Under the pieces are notes generated by a model that made no database searches, was not told where the DNA came from, and was given only the letters and a program-made list of their open reading frames with translations. The translations under genes and the position numbers were made by a program. Positions 16,223-25,635 of a DNA stretch of 64,000 nucleotides are shown in pieces. How positions within the stretch are numbered: position 1 is the stretch's first letter; each line of letters begins with the position of its first letter. Source of the stretch: Bacteroides sp. GTDB taxonomy: Bacteria; Bacteroidota; Bacteroidia; Bacteroidales; Bacteroidaceae. The stretch is taken from positions 30,025 through 94,024 of the forward strand of contig NZ_JAQVBV010000022.1 in the NCBI RefSeq assembly GCF_028690125.1, in the 5' to 3' direction.

Positions 16223-17589
16223 TGGCTAAAGAAAAAACGGTATATGTATGTAGTAACTGTGGACAGGAATCTCCGAAATGGGTAGGCAAATGTCCATCAT
16301 GCGGAGAGTGGAATACGTATGTCGAAGAGATTGTACGAAAGGAAACGCCTAACCGGCGCCCTGTTTCCGGTATCGAAACTCAGAAAGCGAAACCACTTAC
16401 TCTTAGTGAAATAGAAGCAGATGATGAACCACGTATCAATATGCACGACGATGAATTGAATCGTGTTTTAGGAGGCGGACTTGTACAGGGTTCTTTGGTC
16501 TTGATCGGTGGTGAGCCGGGAATCGGTAAATCAACCTTAGTGATGCAAACCGTACTCCATATGCCGGAAAAAAAGATTCTCTATATATCCGGAGAAGAAA
16601 GTGCCCGGCAATTGAAACTTCGCGCCGATCGTCTGTCCGAAGTTTCCAGCGACTGCCTCATTGTTTGCGAGACTTCATTGGAGCAAATCTATGTACATAT
16701 AAAAAATACCCGCCCTGATCTGGTGATTATCGACTCCATTCAGACTATCTCTACGGAAAATATAGAGTCTTCTCCGGGAAGCATTGCTCAGGTACGCGAA
16801 TGCTCGGCTTCTATCCTTCGTTTTGCCAAAGAGACCCATACTCCGGTATTGTTGATCGGGCATATAAATAAGGAAGGAAGCATTGCCGGGCCGAAAGTAC
16901 TGGAGCATATTGTAGACACCGTCCTTCAGTTTGAAGGAGACCAACACTATATGTATCGCATTCTTCGTAGCATTAAGAATCGTTTCGGGAGTACTGCGGA
17001 ATTAGGTATTTACGAAATGCGTCAGGATGGCTTGCGTCAGGTTAGTAATCCTTCGGAATTATTACTGAGTCAGGATCACGAAGGGATGAGTGGTGTTGCT
17101 ATTGCTTCTGCCATCGAAGGAGTCCGTCCATTTTTGATTGAAACACAGGCTTTAGTCAGTTCAGCTGTTTATGGAAATCCCCAACGTTCGGCAACAGGTT
17201 TTGATATACGAAGAATGAATATGCTATTGGCTGTTCTTGAAAAGCGGGTAGGTTTTAAACTTGCACAAAAGGATGTTTTCCTAAATATTGCGGGAGGATT
17301 GAAAGTAAATGATCCGGCTATTGACCTAGCAGTTATTAGTGCTATTCTTTCTTCTAATATGGATGCAGCTATCGAACCGGAAGTTTGTATGGCAGGTGAA
17401 ATCGGTTTGTCAGGAGAGATACGTCCGGTAAACCGCATCGAACAACGCATCGGAGAAGCTGAAAAACTGGGCTTCAAACGATTCTTATTGCCTAAATATA
17501 ATTTGCAGGGGATAGATACAAAGAAGCTAAAAATAGAATTAGTGCCCGTAAGAAAAGTGGAAGAAGCTTTCAGGGCATTGTTCGGATAA
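16222..17589 (+). CDS. radA: DNA repair protein RadA
   Basis: 455 residues, normal length. Domains in order: a four-cysteine zinc finger (Cys10, Cys13, Cys24, Cys27), a RecA-like ATPase with Walker A GGEPGIGKST (about 96-105), the RadA-specific KNRFG motif (about 252-256), and a Lon-protease-like C-terminal domain. RadA drives branch migration in recombination intermediates and helps process stalled forks. Translation is coupled to the upstream secreted-protein gene by a one-base overlap, an odd partner for a repair gene. It is followed 42 bp later by a flavoprotein gene. Confidence 0.97.
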   Translation: MAKEKTVYVCSNCGQESPKWVGKCPSCGEWNTYVEEIVRKETPNRRPVSGIETQKAKPLTLSEIEADDEPRINMHDDELNRVLGGGLVQGSLVLIGGEPGIGKSTLVMQTVLHMPEKKILYISGEESARQLKLRADRLSEVSSDCLIVCETSLEQIYVHIKNTRPDLVIIDSIQTISTENIESSPGSIAQVRECSASILRFAKETHTPVLLIGHINKEGSIAGPKVLEHIVDTVLQFEGDQHYMYRILRSIKNRFGSTAELGIYEMRQDGLRQVSNPSELLLSQDHEGMSGVAIASAIEGVRPFLIETQALVSSAVYGNPQRSATGFDIRRMNMLLAVLEKRVGFKLAQKDVFLNIAGGLKVNDPAIDLAVISAILSSNMDAAIEPEVCMAGEIGLSGEIRPVNRIEQRIGEAEKLGFKRFLLPKYNLQGIDTKKLKIELVPVRKVEEAFRALFG

Positions 17590-17631
17590 AATAAAATCAG
17601 AAATCGTAATCATATAACCAATCGAGTAACA

Positions 17632-19290
17632 ATGATCCAAGAATATCAACTCCGTATCCTTCCCGAAATTGCAGCCAATGAACAACGGCTGAAAGAATAT
17701 CTTGTGAAAGAGAAAGCGCTAAATCTACGTGAAATTAACGCTACCCGCATCTTAAAGCGAAGTATCGATGCTCGCCAACGCACTATCTTCGTTAATCTGA
17801 AAGTACGCATTTATCTCAATGAGATGCCTGCGGATGATGAATATGAGCATACTATATACAATAATGTGGAGGGAAAGCCACAAGTTATTGTAGTCGGTGC
17901 AGGCCCCGGCGGATTATTTGCAGCATTGCGCCTTATTGAACTCGGTTTACGCCCGGTAGTCATTGAACGTGGAAAAGATGTACGTGAGCGGAAAAAGGAT
18001 CTGGCACTGATTAGTCGCGAACATATGGTAAATCCCGAGTCTAATTATAGTTTCGGCGAAGGAGGTGCAGGAGCTTATTCTGACGGCAAACTCTATACTC
18101 GAAGCAAGAAAAGAGGAAATGTAGATAAGATACTGAATGTATTCTGTCAGCACGGAGCTTCTACGGCAATATTGGCAGATGCACATCCACATATAGGCAC
18201 GGATAAACTGCCACGTGTCATCGAGAATATGAGAAATACCATTATTGAATGTGGAGGTGAGGTACATTTTCAGACACGAATGGATGCTTTGATTATTAAC
18301 AATGACGAAGTAAAGGGAATAGAAACAAATACAGGAAAAACATTCCTGGGGCCGGTCATCCTGGCAACAGGGCATTCCGCCAGAGATGTATATCGCTGGT
18401 TAGCGGCTAATAATGTAACTATCGAGGCAAAAGGAATTGCAGTTGGTGTTCGCTTGGAACATCCGGCTATGCTTATTGACCAGATACAATATCACAATAA
18501 AAACGGAAGGGGAAAATATCTCCCGGCAGCCGAATATAGTTTTGTCACTCAAGTAGAAGGACGAGGAGTATACAGTTTCTGTATGTGTCCCGGTGGATTT
18601 ATTGTCCCTGCTGCCAGCGGACCGGAGCAAGTAGTAGTAAACGGTATGTCTCCTTCCAATCGCGGTTCACAATGGAGTAACTCGGGAATGGTTGTGGAAC
18701 TTCAACCGGAAGAGGTTATTGATGAAGAATTAAGAATGAAGAATAAAGAATTAGTTGCGCAGCAAGATGAACAGTTGCTTGCATTTAATCCTAATCTCAC
18801 GGAAGTACAACTTTCAACAATTAATTCACAGATTCTTCCGGTGCTGCATTTTCAGGAAGAGTTGGAAAGACAATCTTGGTTGCAAGGAGGTAGACGGCAG
18901 ACAGCACCAGCACAACGAATGTTAGATTTCACTCGTAAGAAGTTAAGTTATGATTTGCCGGAGTCTTCATACAGTCCGGGATTGATTTCTTCTCCGCTTC
19001 ATTTTTGGATGCCTGAGTTTATTAGTAAGCGATTATCACTTGGATTTCAACAGTTCGGTAGAAGTAGCCATGGATTCCTGACGAACGAAGCCGTCATGAT
19101 TGGTGTGGAAACACGTACTTCTTCTCCTGTCCGGATCGTGCGGGATAAGGAGACATTGCAGCACGTAACTATTCGTGGACTATTCCCTTGTGGAGAAGGA
19201 GCCGGATATGCCGGTGGGATTGTTTCTGCAGGAGTGGACGGGGAGAGATGCGCAGAAGCTGCCGCTCTTTATCAGAAAACTAAAATATAA
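17632..19290 (+). CDS. FAD-dependent dehydrogenase of the COG2509 type
   Basis: 552 residues. An N-terminal domain (about 1-80) precedes the dinucleotide-binding motif VIVVGAGPGGLFAALRL (about 84-100) with ERGKDVRER. Further family features are FGEGGAGAYSDGKLYTR, ILATGHSARD and the C-terminal GEGAGYAGGIVSAGVDG. The reaction is unknown for most members. At about residues 364-402 the conserved fold is interrupted by a low-complexity stretch (ELRMKNKEL...STINSQ) that contains a 17-bp dispersed repeat also found between apgM and thrA, so a small repetitive element seems to have entered in frame. It is 42 bp after radA and probably shares its transcript. Confidence 0.85.
   Translation: MIQEYQLRILPEIAANEQRLKEYLVKEKALNLREINATRILKRSIDARQRTIFVNLKVRIYLNEMPADDEYEHTIYNNVEGKPQVIVVGAGPGGLFAALRLIELGLRPVVIERGKDVRERKKDLALISREHMVNPESNYSFGEGGAGAYSDGKLYTRSKKRGNVDKILNVFCQHGASTAILADAHPHIGTDKLPRVIENMRNTIIECGGEVHFQTRMDALIINNDEVKGIETNTGKTFLGPVILATGHSARDVYRWLAANNVTIEAKGIAVGVRLEHPAMLIDQIQYHNKNGRGKYLPAAEYSFVTQVEGRGVYSFCMCPGGFIVPAASGPEQVVVNGMSPSNRGSQWSNSGMVVELQPEEVIDEELRMKNKELVAQQDEQLLAFNPNLTEVQLSTINSQILPVLHFQEELERQSWLQGGRRQTAPAQRMLDFTRKKLSYDLPESSYSPGLISSPLHFWMPEFISKRLSLGFQQFGRSSHGFLTNEAVMIGVETRTSSPVRIVRDKETLQHVTIRGLFPCGEGAGYAGGIVSAGVDGERCAEAAALYQKTKI
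18728..18744 (+). repeat. 17-bp dispersed repeat inside a coding sequence
   Basis: AATTAAGAATGAAGAAT, identical to the intergenic copy at 1343-1359, lies in frame in the FAD-dependent dehydrogenase gene. The flanking segment to about 18836 also looks foreign to the family alignment, ending in a TCAACAATTAATTCAC string. Confidence 0.55.
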
Positions 19291-19329
19291 ATGATTAGAT
19301 ATAGAAAAAAGTAACACAAATATAAGATT

Positions 19330-20187
19330 ATGAAACGCTCATTCCTTTTTATCATGCTAGTTGCCGGATTACTAACCGGAATAATGTCTTGCACATCAAA
19401 GACTGCCAGTAATAAACAAACAGATTCCACAGCTATTGACAGTATAAGACTCACACTTATAGAAACAGTCCCCGTTCAGATTACTGACTCTACAGATTCT
19501 GTAAAGAAAGATACGTTCAGTTACGAAAAAAAAGGACCATTTGTTGAGAATGACACTACATTTCTATACAGATTCGCAACAAACAATGATGGATATTACT
19601 GTTTTGAAGATGCCTATATAGAAAGAGATCGTCAATCGAAAAGTTACCAACAAATACTTAATTATGCCTCTACTTATCTATTAGATCATTCGGATGTTGA
19701 ACAATTTGATTACGAATTAAAATATCTCCGAGAAAAACACCCACAGTCTTTCCCTAAGCATACATTATCAGATGACTTTCCAAAAACCTGGATTCCAATT
19801 TGCTCTTTTCAAAACACATATTATATCAATGAGTTAAATGCTTCTTACACTTCTTTCTTTACTGACTCCTTATATATTAAACAAAATATGGACGGTCCAA
19901 TGCCTTACATCATTCAATCATTCAAACGAGTTACCCCAACTCACTATTTTTTTGATTTAATACGTCATGACAATCTATGTCATCTTGACTTGCAAATAAT
20001 AGATGCAGAACGTAAAATAGCTATTATCACAACGGAGGATCAAGAGAGTCACAGAAAATGGCACACATTATATATAGCTAAAGATACAGCTCCTCTACTC
20101 GATGCAATATGCTGGAATTCTACTGATATGCCTGAAGACTCTCACGTTGATTTTGATAAGATTGATTTCGAAACGTTACTTAAATAA
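19330..20187 (+). CDS. Lipoprotein of unknown function, paralogue of the secreted protein at 15461
   Basis: 285 residues with a lipoprotein signal (LLTGIMSC, Cys about 21) followed by a Ser/Thr-rich linker. From about residue 62 the sequence reads KKGPFVENDTTFL and then runs parallel to the 253-residue protein at 15461, including an IERD(R/K)-type segment, a ...DGPMPYIIQS versus DGPYPYIINS match and the same acidic end. I do not recognise the family. It is 39 bp after the flavoprotein gene and 8 bp before a LuxR-type regulator, suggesting one long transcript from about 15420. Confidence 0.75.
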   Translation: MKRSFLFIMLVAGLLTGIMSCTSKTASNKQTDSTAIDSIRLTLIETVPVQITDSTDSVKKDTFSYEKKGPFVENDTTFLYRFATNNDGYYCFEDAYIERDRQSKSYQQILNYASTYLLDHSDVEQFDYELKYLREKHPQSFPKHTLSDDFPKTWIPICSFQNTYYINELNASYTSFFTDSLYIKQNMDGPMPYIIQSFKRVTPTHYFFDLIRHDNLCHLDLQIIDAERKIAIITTEDQESHRKWHTLYIAKDTAPLLDAICWNSTDMPEDSHVDFDKIDFETLLK

Positions 20188-20195
20188 CAGAAATT

Positions 20196-20798
20196 ATGAA
20201 CCATCAACCAGAAATAGCTATTGTAGAAGCAAATACTCTCACCTGCCTAGGGTTAAAGTCCATATTAGAAGAAATCATTCCAATGGCAATCATCCGTATC
20301 TTCCATAGTTTTAATGAACTAATGGATGATACCTCAGACATGTATGCTCATTATTTTATTTCAGCACAAATCTATGTAGAACACAATGCTTTTTTTCTTC
20401 CGCGGAAACGAAAAACAATTGTACTGGCAAGTGACAGTCCACAATTCCAACTTTCCGGAATCCCGGTTTTAAATATCTACGAACCCGAAAAGGAGCTAGT
20501 AAAAAACATTCTGAAACTCCATCAACACGCTCATCACAATGGTTATCCAGTAAAAGATATGCCACCAATTCATACAATTGAGCCTCATCAGGAAATTCTT
20601 TCTCCCCGTGAAATAGAAGTGCTTGTATTGATAACAAAAGGGTTAATCAATAAAGAGATTGCCGACAAACTGAATATCAGCTTAACAACAGTTATTACAC
20701 ACAGGAAAAATATTACAGAAAAACTTGGAATCAAATCCGTATCCGGTCTGACTATTTATGCTGTGATGAATGGATATGTAGAGGCTGACCGGATATAA
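20196..20798 (+). CDS. NarL-like response regulator with degenerate receiver
   Basis: 200 residues. The C-terminal LuxR-type helix-turn-helix is intact: ILSPREIEVLVLITKGLINKEIADKLNISLTTVITHRKNITEKLGI. The N-terminal half has the receiver layout (IAIVEANTLTCLGLKSILEE at the first strand and helix), but the acidic pocket is reduced to a single Glu and the phospho-acceptor position falls in HYFISAQIYVEH with no Asp. Phosphorylation is therefore unlikely; control may be by abundance or ligand. It starts 8 bp after the lipoprotein gene and is followed, after 158 bp, by a TonB-dependent receptor that may be a target. Confidence 0.82.
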   Translation: MNHQPEIAIVEANTLTCLGLKSILEEIIPMAIIRIFHSFNELMDDTSDMYAHYFISAQIYVEHNAFFLPRKRKTIVLASDSPQFQLSGIPVLNIYEPEKELVKNILKLHQHAHHNGYPVKDMPPIHTIEPHQEILSPREIEVLVLITKGLINKEIADKLNISLTTVITHRKNITEKLGIKSVSGLTIYAVMNGYVEADRI

Positions 20799-20956
20799 AC
20801 AGTAGAAATCAACATTGATAGACAGAAAAGTGATAAATATCTGTCAGATAACACTCAGAATAAACAGATTTAACTGTCTGAAGCCAATATCCTAATAAAT
20901 GAGGATTGATTAACCGGATTATTTGCCTTTACTTTGCACCGACAAAATAACTGCAA

Positions 20957-23356
20957 ATGAAGAAAAAGAATATCCTGATTGTCCTCACTCTTTTAACGAC
21001 AGGGACTGTATGGGGAGAAGATCTCCCAAAAGACACACTGAAAGTGGTAGATATCGAAGAAGTGGTAGTGATTGCCGCTCCGAAAGAGAACCGTAAATTG
21101 CGCGAACTACCCACAGCTTCAACGCTTTTGTCTCAAAAAGATATGCAAGCGAATCAAGTTAAATCGGTAAAGAATTTGTCGGCTATTGTCCCCAATTTAT
21201 TTATTCCGGACTATGGTTCAAAATTAACCACCTCTATTTATATCCGAGGAATCGGATCACGTATTAACACTCCGTCTGTAGGACTTTATGTCGATAATAT
21301 TCCTTATATCGACAAGTCTGCTTTCGATTTCAACTATTGCGATATTGAACGTATCGATATCCTCCGTGGTCCCCAAGGAACTCTCTACGGACGTAACACA
21401 ATGGCCGGATTAATTAAAGTACATACAAAATCACCATTTACCTATCAAGGAACAGATATACGTATGGGGGCAGCTACCTATAATGATTATAACGTTTCGC
21501 TGACTCATTATCACCGCATATCTGATCAGTTTGCATTCTCTACCGGAGGTTTTTATGAACATACAGGCGGATTCTTTAAAAACGTAGCACGTAGCAACGA
21601 AAGAGTAGACCGTGGCAATGCAGGAGGCGGACGTTTCCGAGGTATCTATATGCCCACATCGAACATCAAAGTCGATATGACACTGAATTATGAATACGGT
21701 GATCAGGGTGGTTACCCCTATGAATATACAGGTGTTACCGAAGGAGAAGAAATGCGCCCTGAATACATTGGCAAAATATCGTATAACAATCGCAGCAGCT
21801 ATCGCCGTGGATTGCTAAACGCCGGAGTCAATATGGAATATCAAGCTAAAAATTTTATCCTTAGTGCCGTTACCGGTTATCAGAATTTAAATGACCGTAT
21901 GTTCCTCGATCAGGATTTCACAGAGAAAGATATCTATACCCTTACTCAAAAACAAAAATTAAACATTATTTCCGAGGAAATCATTCTAAAATCAAAACCT
22001 AACAAAAAATGGCAATGGGCAACCGGTGTCTTCGGGTTATACCAATCATTAAATACAGACGGACCGGTATCTTTCGGCTCGGAGGGAGTAAAAGAAATGA
22101 TTGAAGATAACGTTAATCAAATTTTTGCAGAGATGCCTCCTAGTGCTCCACAGTTGAACCTGAAAGTAAACAATCCGACGTTACTAGTCGAAGGTAATTT
22201 TGATACTCCGATATGGAATGCAGCCATTTTCCACCAATCGACCTTCAATGACCTTCTTATAAAAGGATTGTCATTCACTGTTGGTTTAAGAATGGATTAT
22301 GAGAAAATGAAAATGAAATATCGCTCAGCAAGCGAACCTCTTGATTTTAATTTCAAAATGAGTATGCCACATTCGCCAATGGCTATTACTGCAAATAATC
22401 TGAAAGCGAATGCAGCCTATGACGGGAAATTATCAAATGATTACGTTCAGTTACTCCCTAAAATAGCTTTACAGTACGAATGGCAAAAAGGGAATAGCGT
22501 ATATGCCACTGTTTCAAAAGGATATCGTTCGGGTGGATACAATGTACAAATGTTCTCCGACTTAATCACAGGGCAGCAAAGTAACTCCATGAAAGAAGCA
22601 ATTAAAACAAGTCCGGAATTCTCTAAGTTTGTAGCTGCCATTGAAAAGTTTATGCCAATGTCTAAACTGCCGGAAGTCAGCGAAGCTACTCAATACAAAC
22701 CTGAATATTCATGGAACTACGAAGTAGGAAGTCATCTAACTTTATGGGAAGGTAAACTTTGGGCTGACCTTGCTGCCTTCTATATGGATACACGTGACCA
22801 ACAAATCTCCCAATTTGCAGAAAGTGGTTTAGGACGTATCACTGTGAATGCCGGAAAGAGTCATAGTTACGGTGCTGAAGCTTCTATCCGTGCCAGTCTG
22901 ACTAGTGCATTGAGCTTAAATGCCAGTTATGGATACACTTATGCAACTTTTACTGATTACGTCATAAAAGAAAAACGAGAAGATGGAAGCTTCAATGTAA
23001 AAGCGGATTATAACGGTAAGTACGTCCCTTTTGTCCCCAAGCATACATTAAATATAGGTGGTGAATACGCTTTCAACTGCAATCCTCGTTGTATCTTTGA
23101 CCGTATTGTCTTACAAGCAAACTACAATGCAGCGGGACGTATCTATTGGACAGAACAAAATAATGTCAGCCAAGCCTTCTATGGCACATTAAACGGCAGA
23201 GTAAACTTTGAAGTTGGGAATGCTATGGTCAGTCTCTGGACACGTAATGTACTGGACAAAGATTACGCCGCATTCTACTTTGAAACCATGAAAAAAGGAT
23301 TCATGCAGAAAGGACGTCCGGCACAATTCGGAATAGATCTGCGTTGTCGGTTCTGA
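20957..23356 (+). CDS. TonB-dependent outer-membrane receptor
   Basis: 799 residues: signal peptide (about 1-20), a TonB-box-like DIEEVVVIA, a plug domain (about 45-165, with IRGIGSRINTPSVGLYVDN and DILRGPQGTLYGRNTMAG), then a 22-strand-type barrel ending in RPAQFGIDLRCRF with the usual terminal aromatic. No N-terminal carboxypeptidase-like domain and no SusD partner, so it resembles siderophore, haem or cofactor receptors rather than Sus glycan importers. Substrate unknown. A -7-like TACTTTGC lies about 24 bp before the ATG, giving a short leader. Confidence 0.92.
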   Translation: MKKKNILIVLTLLTTGTVWGEDLPKDTLKVVDIEEVVVIAAPKENRKLRELPTASTLLSQKDMQANQVKSVKNLSAIVPNLFIPDYGSKLTTSIYIRGIGSRINTPSVGLYVDNIPYIDKSAFDFNYCDIERIDILRGPQGTLYGRNTMAGLIKVHTKSPFTYQGTDIRMGAATYNDYNVSLTHYHRISDQFAFSTGGFYEHTGGFFKNVARSNERVDRGNAGGGRFRGIYMPTSNIKVDMTLNYEYGDQGGYPYEYTGVTEGEEMRPEYIGKISYNNRSSYRRGLLNAGVNMEYQAKNFILSAVTGYQNLNDRMFLDQDFTEKDIYTLTQKQKLNIISEEIILKSKPNKKWQWATGVFGLYQSLNTDGPVSFGSEGVKEMIEDNVNQIFAEMPPSAPQLNLKVNNPTLLVEGNFDTPIWNAAIFHQSTFNDLLIKGLSFTVGLRMDYEKMKMKYRSASEPLDFNFKMSMPHSPMAITANNLKANAAYDGKLSNDYVQLLPKIALQYEWQKGNSVYATVSKGYRSGGYNVQMFSDLITGQQSNSMKEAIKTSPEFSKFVAAIEKFMPMSKLPEVSEATQYKPEYSWNYEVGSHLTLWEGKLWADLAAFYMDTRDQQISQFAESGLGRITVNAGKSHSYGAEASIRASLTSALSLNASYGYTYATFTDYVIKEKREDGSFNVKADYNGKYVPFVPKHTLNIGGEYAFNCNPRCIFDRIVLQANYNAAGRIYWTEQNNVSQAFYGTLNGRVNFEVGNAMVSLWTRNVLDKDYAAFYFETMKKGFMQKGRPAQFGIDLRCRF

Positions 23357-23488
23357 GTTTAGTCAATTCTTGAATTAGCAGAACCATATGTATTATAACC
23401 AACAAAAAAGTAATTTTGATCGGCTTCTTTGTTGTTTATTTCCGGTCTGCATTCGCACCTTTATTGGGTAGTTTCGAAGAGTTTTTAT

Positions 23489-24391
23489 CTAACTATTCTT
23501 ATATTCCTTCGGAGACATCCCAGCACAACGCTTAAAGAACTTCCCGAAAAAAGACTGATTCGGGAAGTTCAGTTGTTCGCTGATCTGTTGCACAGTCAGT
23601 TTTCCCGATTTCAACAACGTTTTTGCTTCCAGAATCACATAAGCATCAATCCATTCTCCCGCCAACTTTTGGCTAACTTTGTAAATAACGGAAGAAAGAT
23701 ACTTCGGAGAGATACACAATAAATCCGCATAGAACTTCACACTACGTTCTTTCCTGTAATACATCTCCACCTCATGAATAAACCGATGAAAAATCTCTTC
23801 CTGACGAGTCTGTGGATACTTCGATTGTTGCTCGGCCTCTTTGATCACTACGGGCGCCATCCGGTAATACATGATTTGTACATAGGATTGCAACATAGGA
23901 GTCCTGAAAGGATGATTCTCTTCCAGCAACGTCTCTTTTATATCACGATAAACTTTAATAAATTCGGGCACATCTTTCTCTTCAAAAGAAAAGCAATATC
24001 TATCCTGCAAACATTTATAAAAAGACATTACCTGCGTTGTCTTCTCTGTGACGGGCATAAAATTATTCCTAGTAGCTATCACAAATCCCCGAAAATCGTC
24101 AGAAATAGAAATTACTTCGAAGATCACTCCGGGAATGATAATGAAAAACATATTCGGATGCAGCACATATTCTTTTAATGCAATACGCATTTCTATTTTT
24201 CCCTCCAGACAAAACAACAGCATGGACATCTTTGCTTGCACAGGAAAAGTACCACGCGGTGGTTGATTCGTTTGTCCTGCGCAGGAAGAAGAATCTATAT
24301 TGTCCAACAACACAATCTCCCCTTCAATAAAAGTAGCCTTGTCGATTTCAGTGAGATGCGAAATATCAAGTAAAAAGATAGAATGATCCAT
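23489..24391 (-). CDS. AraC-family transcriptional regulator
   Basis: 300 residues: an N-terminal cupin-like sensing half (about 25-170) and a C-terminal AraC DNA-binding domain (about 200-300) with VKFYADLLCISPKYLSSVIYKVS and LTVQQISEQLNFPNQSFFGKFFKR, ending in GMSPKEYK. It is divergent from the RND efflux operon with 182 bp between them, and convergent with the TonB receptor. The minus strand has TAAATTTG (24429-24422) as a -7 box. Control of the pump operon is the most likely role, from the divergent layout only. Confidence 0.9.
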   Translation of the reverse strand: MDHSIFLLDISHLTEIDKATFIEGEIVLLDNIDSSSCAGQTNQPPRGTFPVQAKMSMLLFCLEGKIEMRIALKEYVLHPNMFFIIIPGVIFEVISISDDFRGFVIATRNNFMPVTEKTTQVMSFYKCLQDRYCFSFEEKDVPEFIKVYRDIKETLLEENHPFRTPMLQSYVQIMYYRMAPVVIKEAEQQSKYPQTRQEEIFHRFIHEVEMYYRKERSVKFYADLLCISPKYLSSVIYKVSQKLAGEWIDAYVILEAKTLLKSGKLTVQQISEQLNFPNQSFFGKFFKRCAGMSPKEYKNS

Positions 24392-24573
24392 ATTTTAATT
24401 AAAAATTAGAGTTATCGACGACAAATTTAATCTATTTGGAATATAAATTCTACTTAATTCGACTTAATGACCAAAAAAGCACTCCTTTTTACCTTGAATC
24501 ATTCCTAAATAAGAGAGAATTTTGCATCCGAAAATAAAATGATTATTTATCAATCAAACTATAAACGACAACA

Positions 24574-25635
24574 ATGAATGTAAAAAGGTGGTTTATGCCG
24601 GCAATGATCGTGTTACTGGCAGCTTGTAGTACCAACAAGGAAGAGAAGTTTGTACGAAGTGTAAAACTAGTCCAACCGGTAGCGTTAGGTAATGTATCTT
24701 ATAAAAGTTTATCAGGAACAGTCAAAGAATCACGCGAAATTAGTCTGGGCTTTAAGACCGGTGGACAAATTGAAAAGATTTTAGTAAAGGAAGGTGACTT
24801 TGTACGTCAAGGACAAACAATTGCCATATTAGATCAGAAAGACTATAAACTTGGAGTAGACACTTATCAGATTCAATATGATCAAATGAAAAAAGAAGTA
24901 GATCGTATGAAACAATTATATGAAGCAAAGAGCCTTAACGGAAATGACTATGAAAAAGCTGTAGCCGGATTGGAACAAGTACGAGTGCAATTGCAAATAA
25001 ACAAAAATAAGCTAGAGTATACGACTCTGCAAGCTCCAGTCAGCGGATACATACAAACTGTAAATTATGAAAAGGCAGAAATGGTACAAGCAGGCTCACC
25101 CATTGTTAATTTGCTAGATGTTTCTAAAATTGAAGTAGAAGTAGACATCCCCGCCAGCTTATATATGCAACAGGAAAAATTCTCAGGCTTCTCTTGTGCT
25201 TCTTCGTTGTCACCCAATGTCAGTTATCCTCTTACACTAATCAGCATCAACCAGAAAGCAAGTAGCACACAACTCTATAAAATGCTTTTGTCCCTCACAG
25301 ACAGCCACATTACTAAACTAACAGCAGGCATGAACGTAGTGGTAAACATCTCACTAACAGATGGGCAACCAGACGCAAAAGGTTTCACTCTTCCAGTAAA
25401 TTCAATCTTCAATGAACAAGAAAAGAGTTATGTATGGGTATTAGGAAATGATTCTACCGTCAGCAAACTCGAAATTAAACTACAAGGAATAGATGCCTCA
25501 GGAAAAGTCATCATAACAGAAGGTATTCAGGGCAATGAACAAATTATCAAAGCGGGAGTACATTCACTTACCGAAAATGAGAAAGTTCATGTGCTTCCCG
25601 AATCTGATAAAACAAATGTAGGAGGACTATTCTAA
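24574..25635 (+). CDS. RND efflux periplasmic adaptor (membrane fusion protein), lipoprotein
   Basis: 353 residues, lipoprotein signal (IVLLAACS). The adaptor layout is clear: a first lipoyl half (LGFKTGGQIEKILVKEGDFVRQGQTIAILD), a coiled-coil hairpin, the second lipoyl half (YTTLQAPVSGYIQTVN), a beta-barrel, and a membrane-proximal domain. It links an inner-membrane RND pump with an outer-membrane TolC-type channel. First of three genes, with its stop overlapping the pump start (TAATG). Confidence 0.93.
   Translation: MNVKRWFMPAMIVLLAACSTNKEEKFVRSVKLVQPVALGNVSYKSLSGTVKESREISLGFKTGGQIEKILVKEGDFVRQGQTIAILDQKDYKLGVDTYQIQYDQMKKEVDRMKQLYEAKSLNGNDYEKAVAGLEQVRVQLQINKNKLEYTTLQAPVSGYIQTVNYEKAEMVQAGSPIVNLLDVSKIEVEVDIPASLYMQQEKFSGFSCASSLSPNVSYPLTLISINQKASSTQLYKMLLSLTDSHITKLTAGMNVVVNISLTDGQPDAKGFTLPVNSIFNEQEKSYVWVLGNDSTVSKLEIKLQGIDASGKVIITEGIQGNEQIIKAGVHSLTENEKVHVLPESDKTNVGGLF

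Noticed and set aside
17947..18375. 142-codon minus-strand frame
   Set aside because: Antisense to the conserved FAD-binding part of the flavoprotein gene, Cys/Tyr-rich shadow composition.
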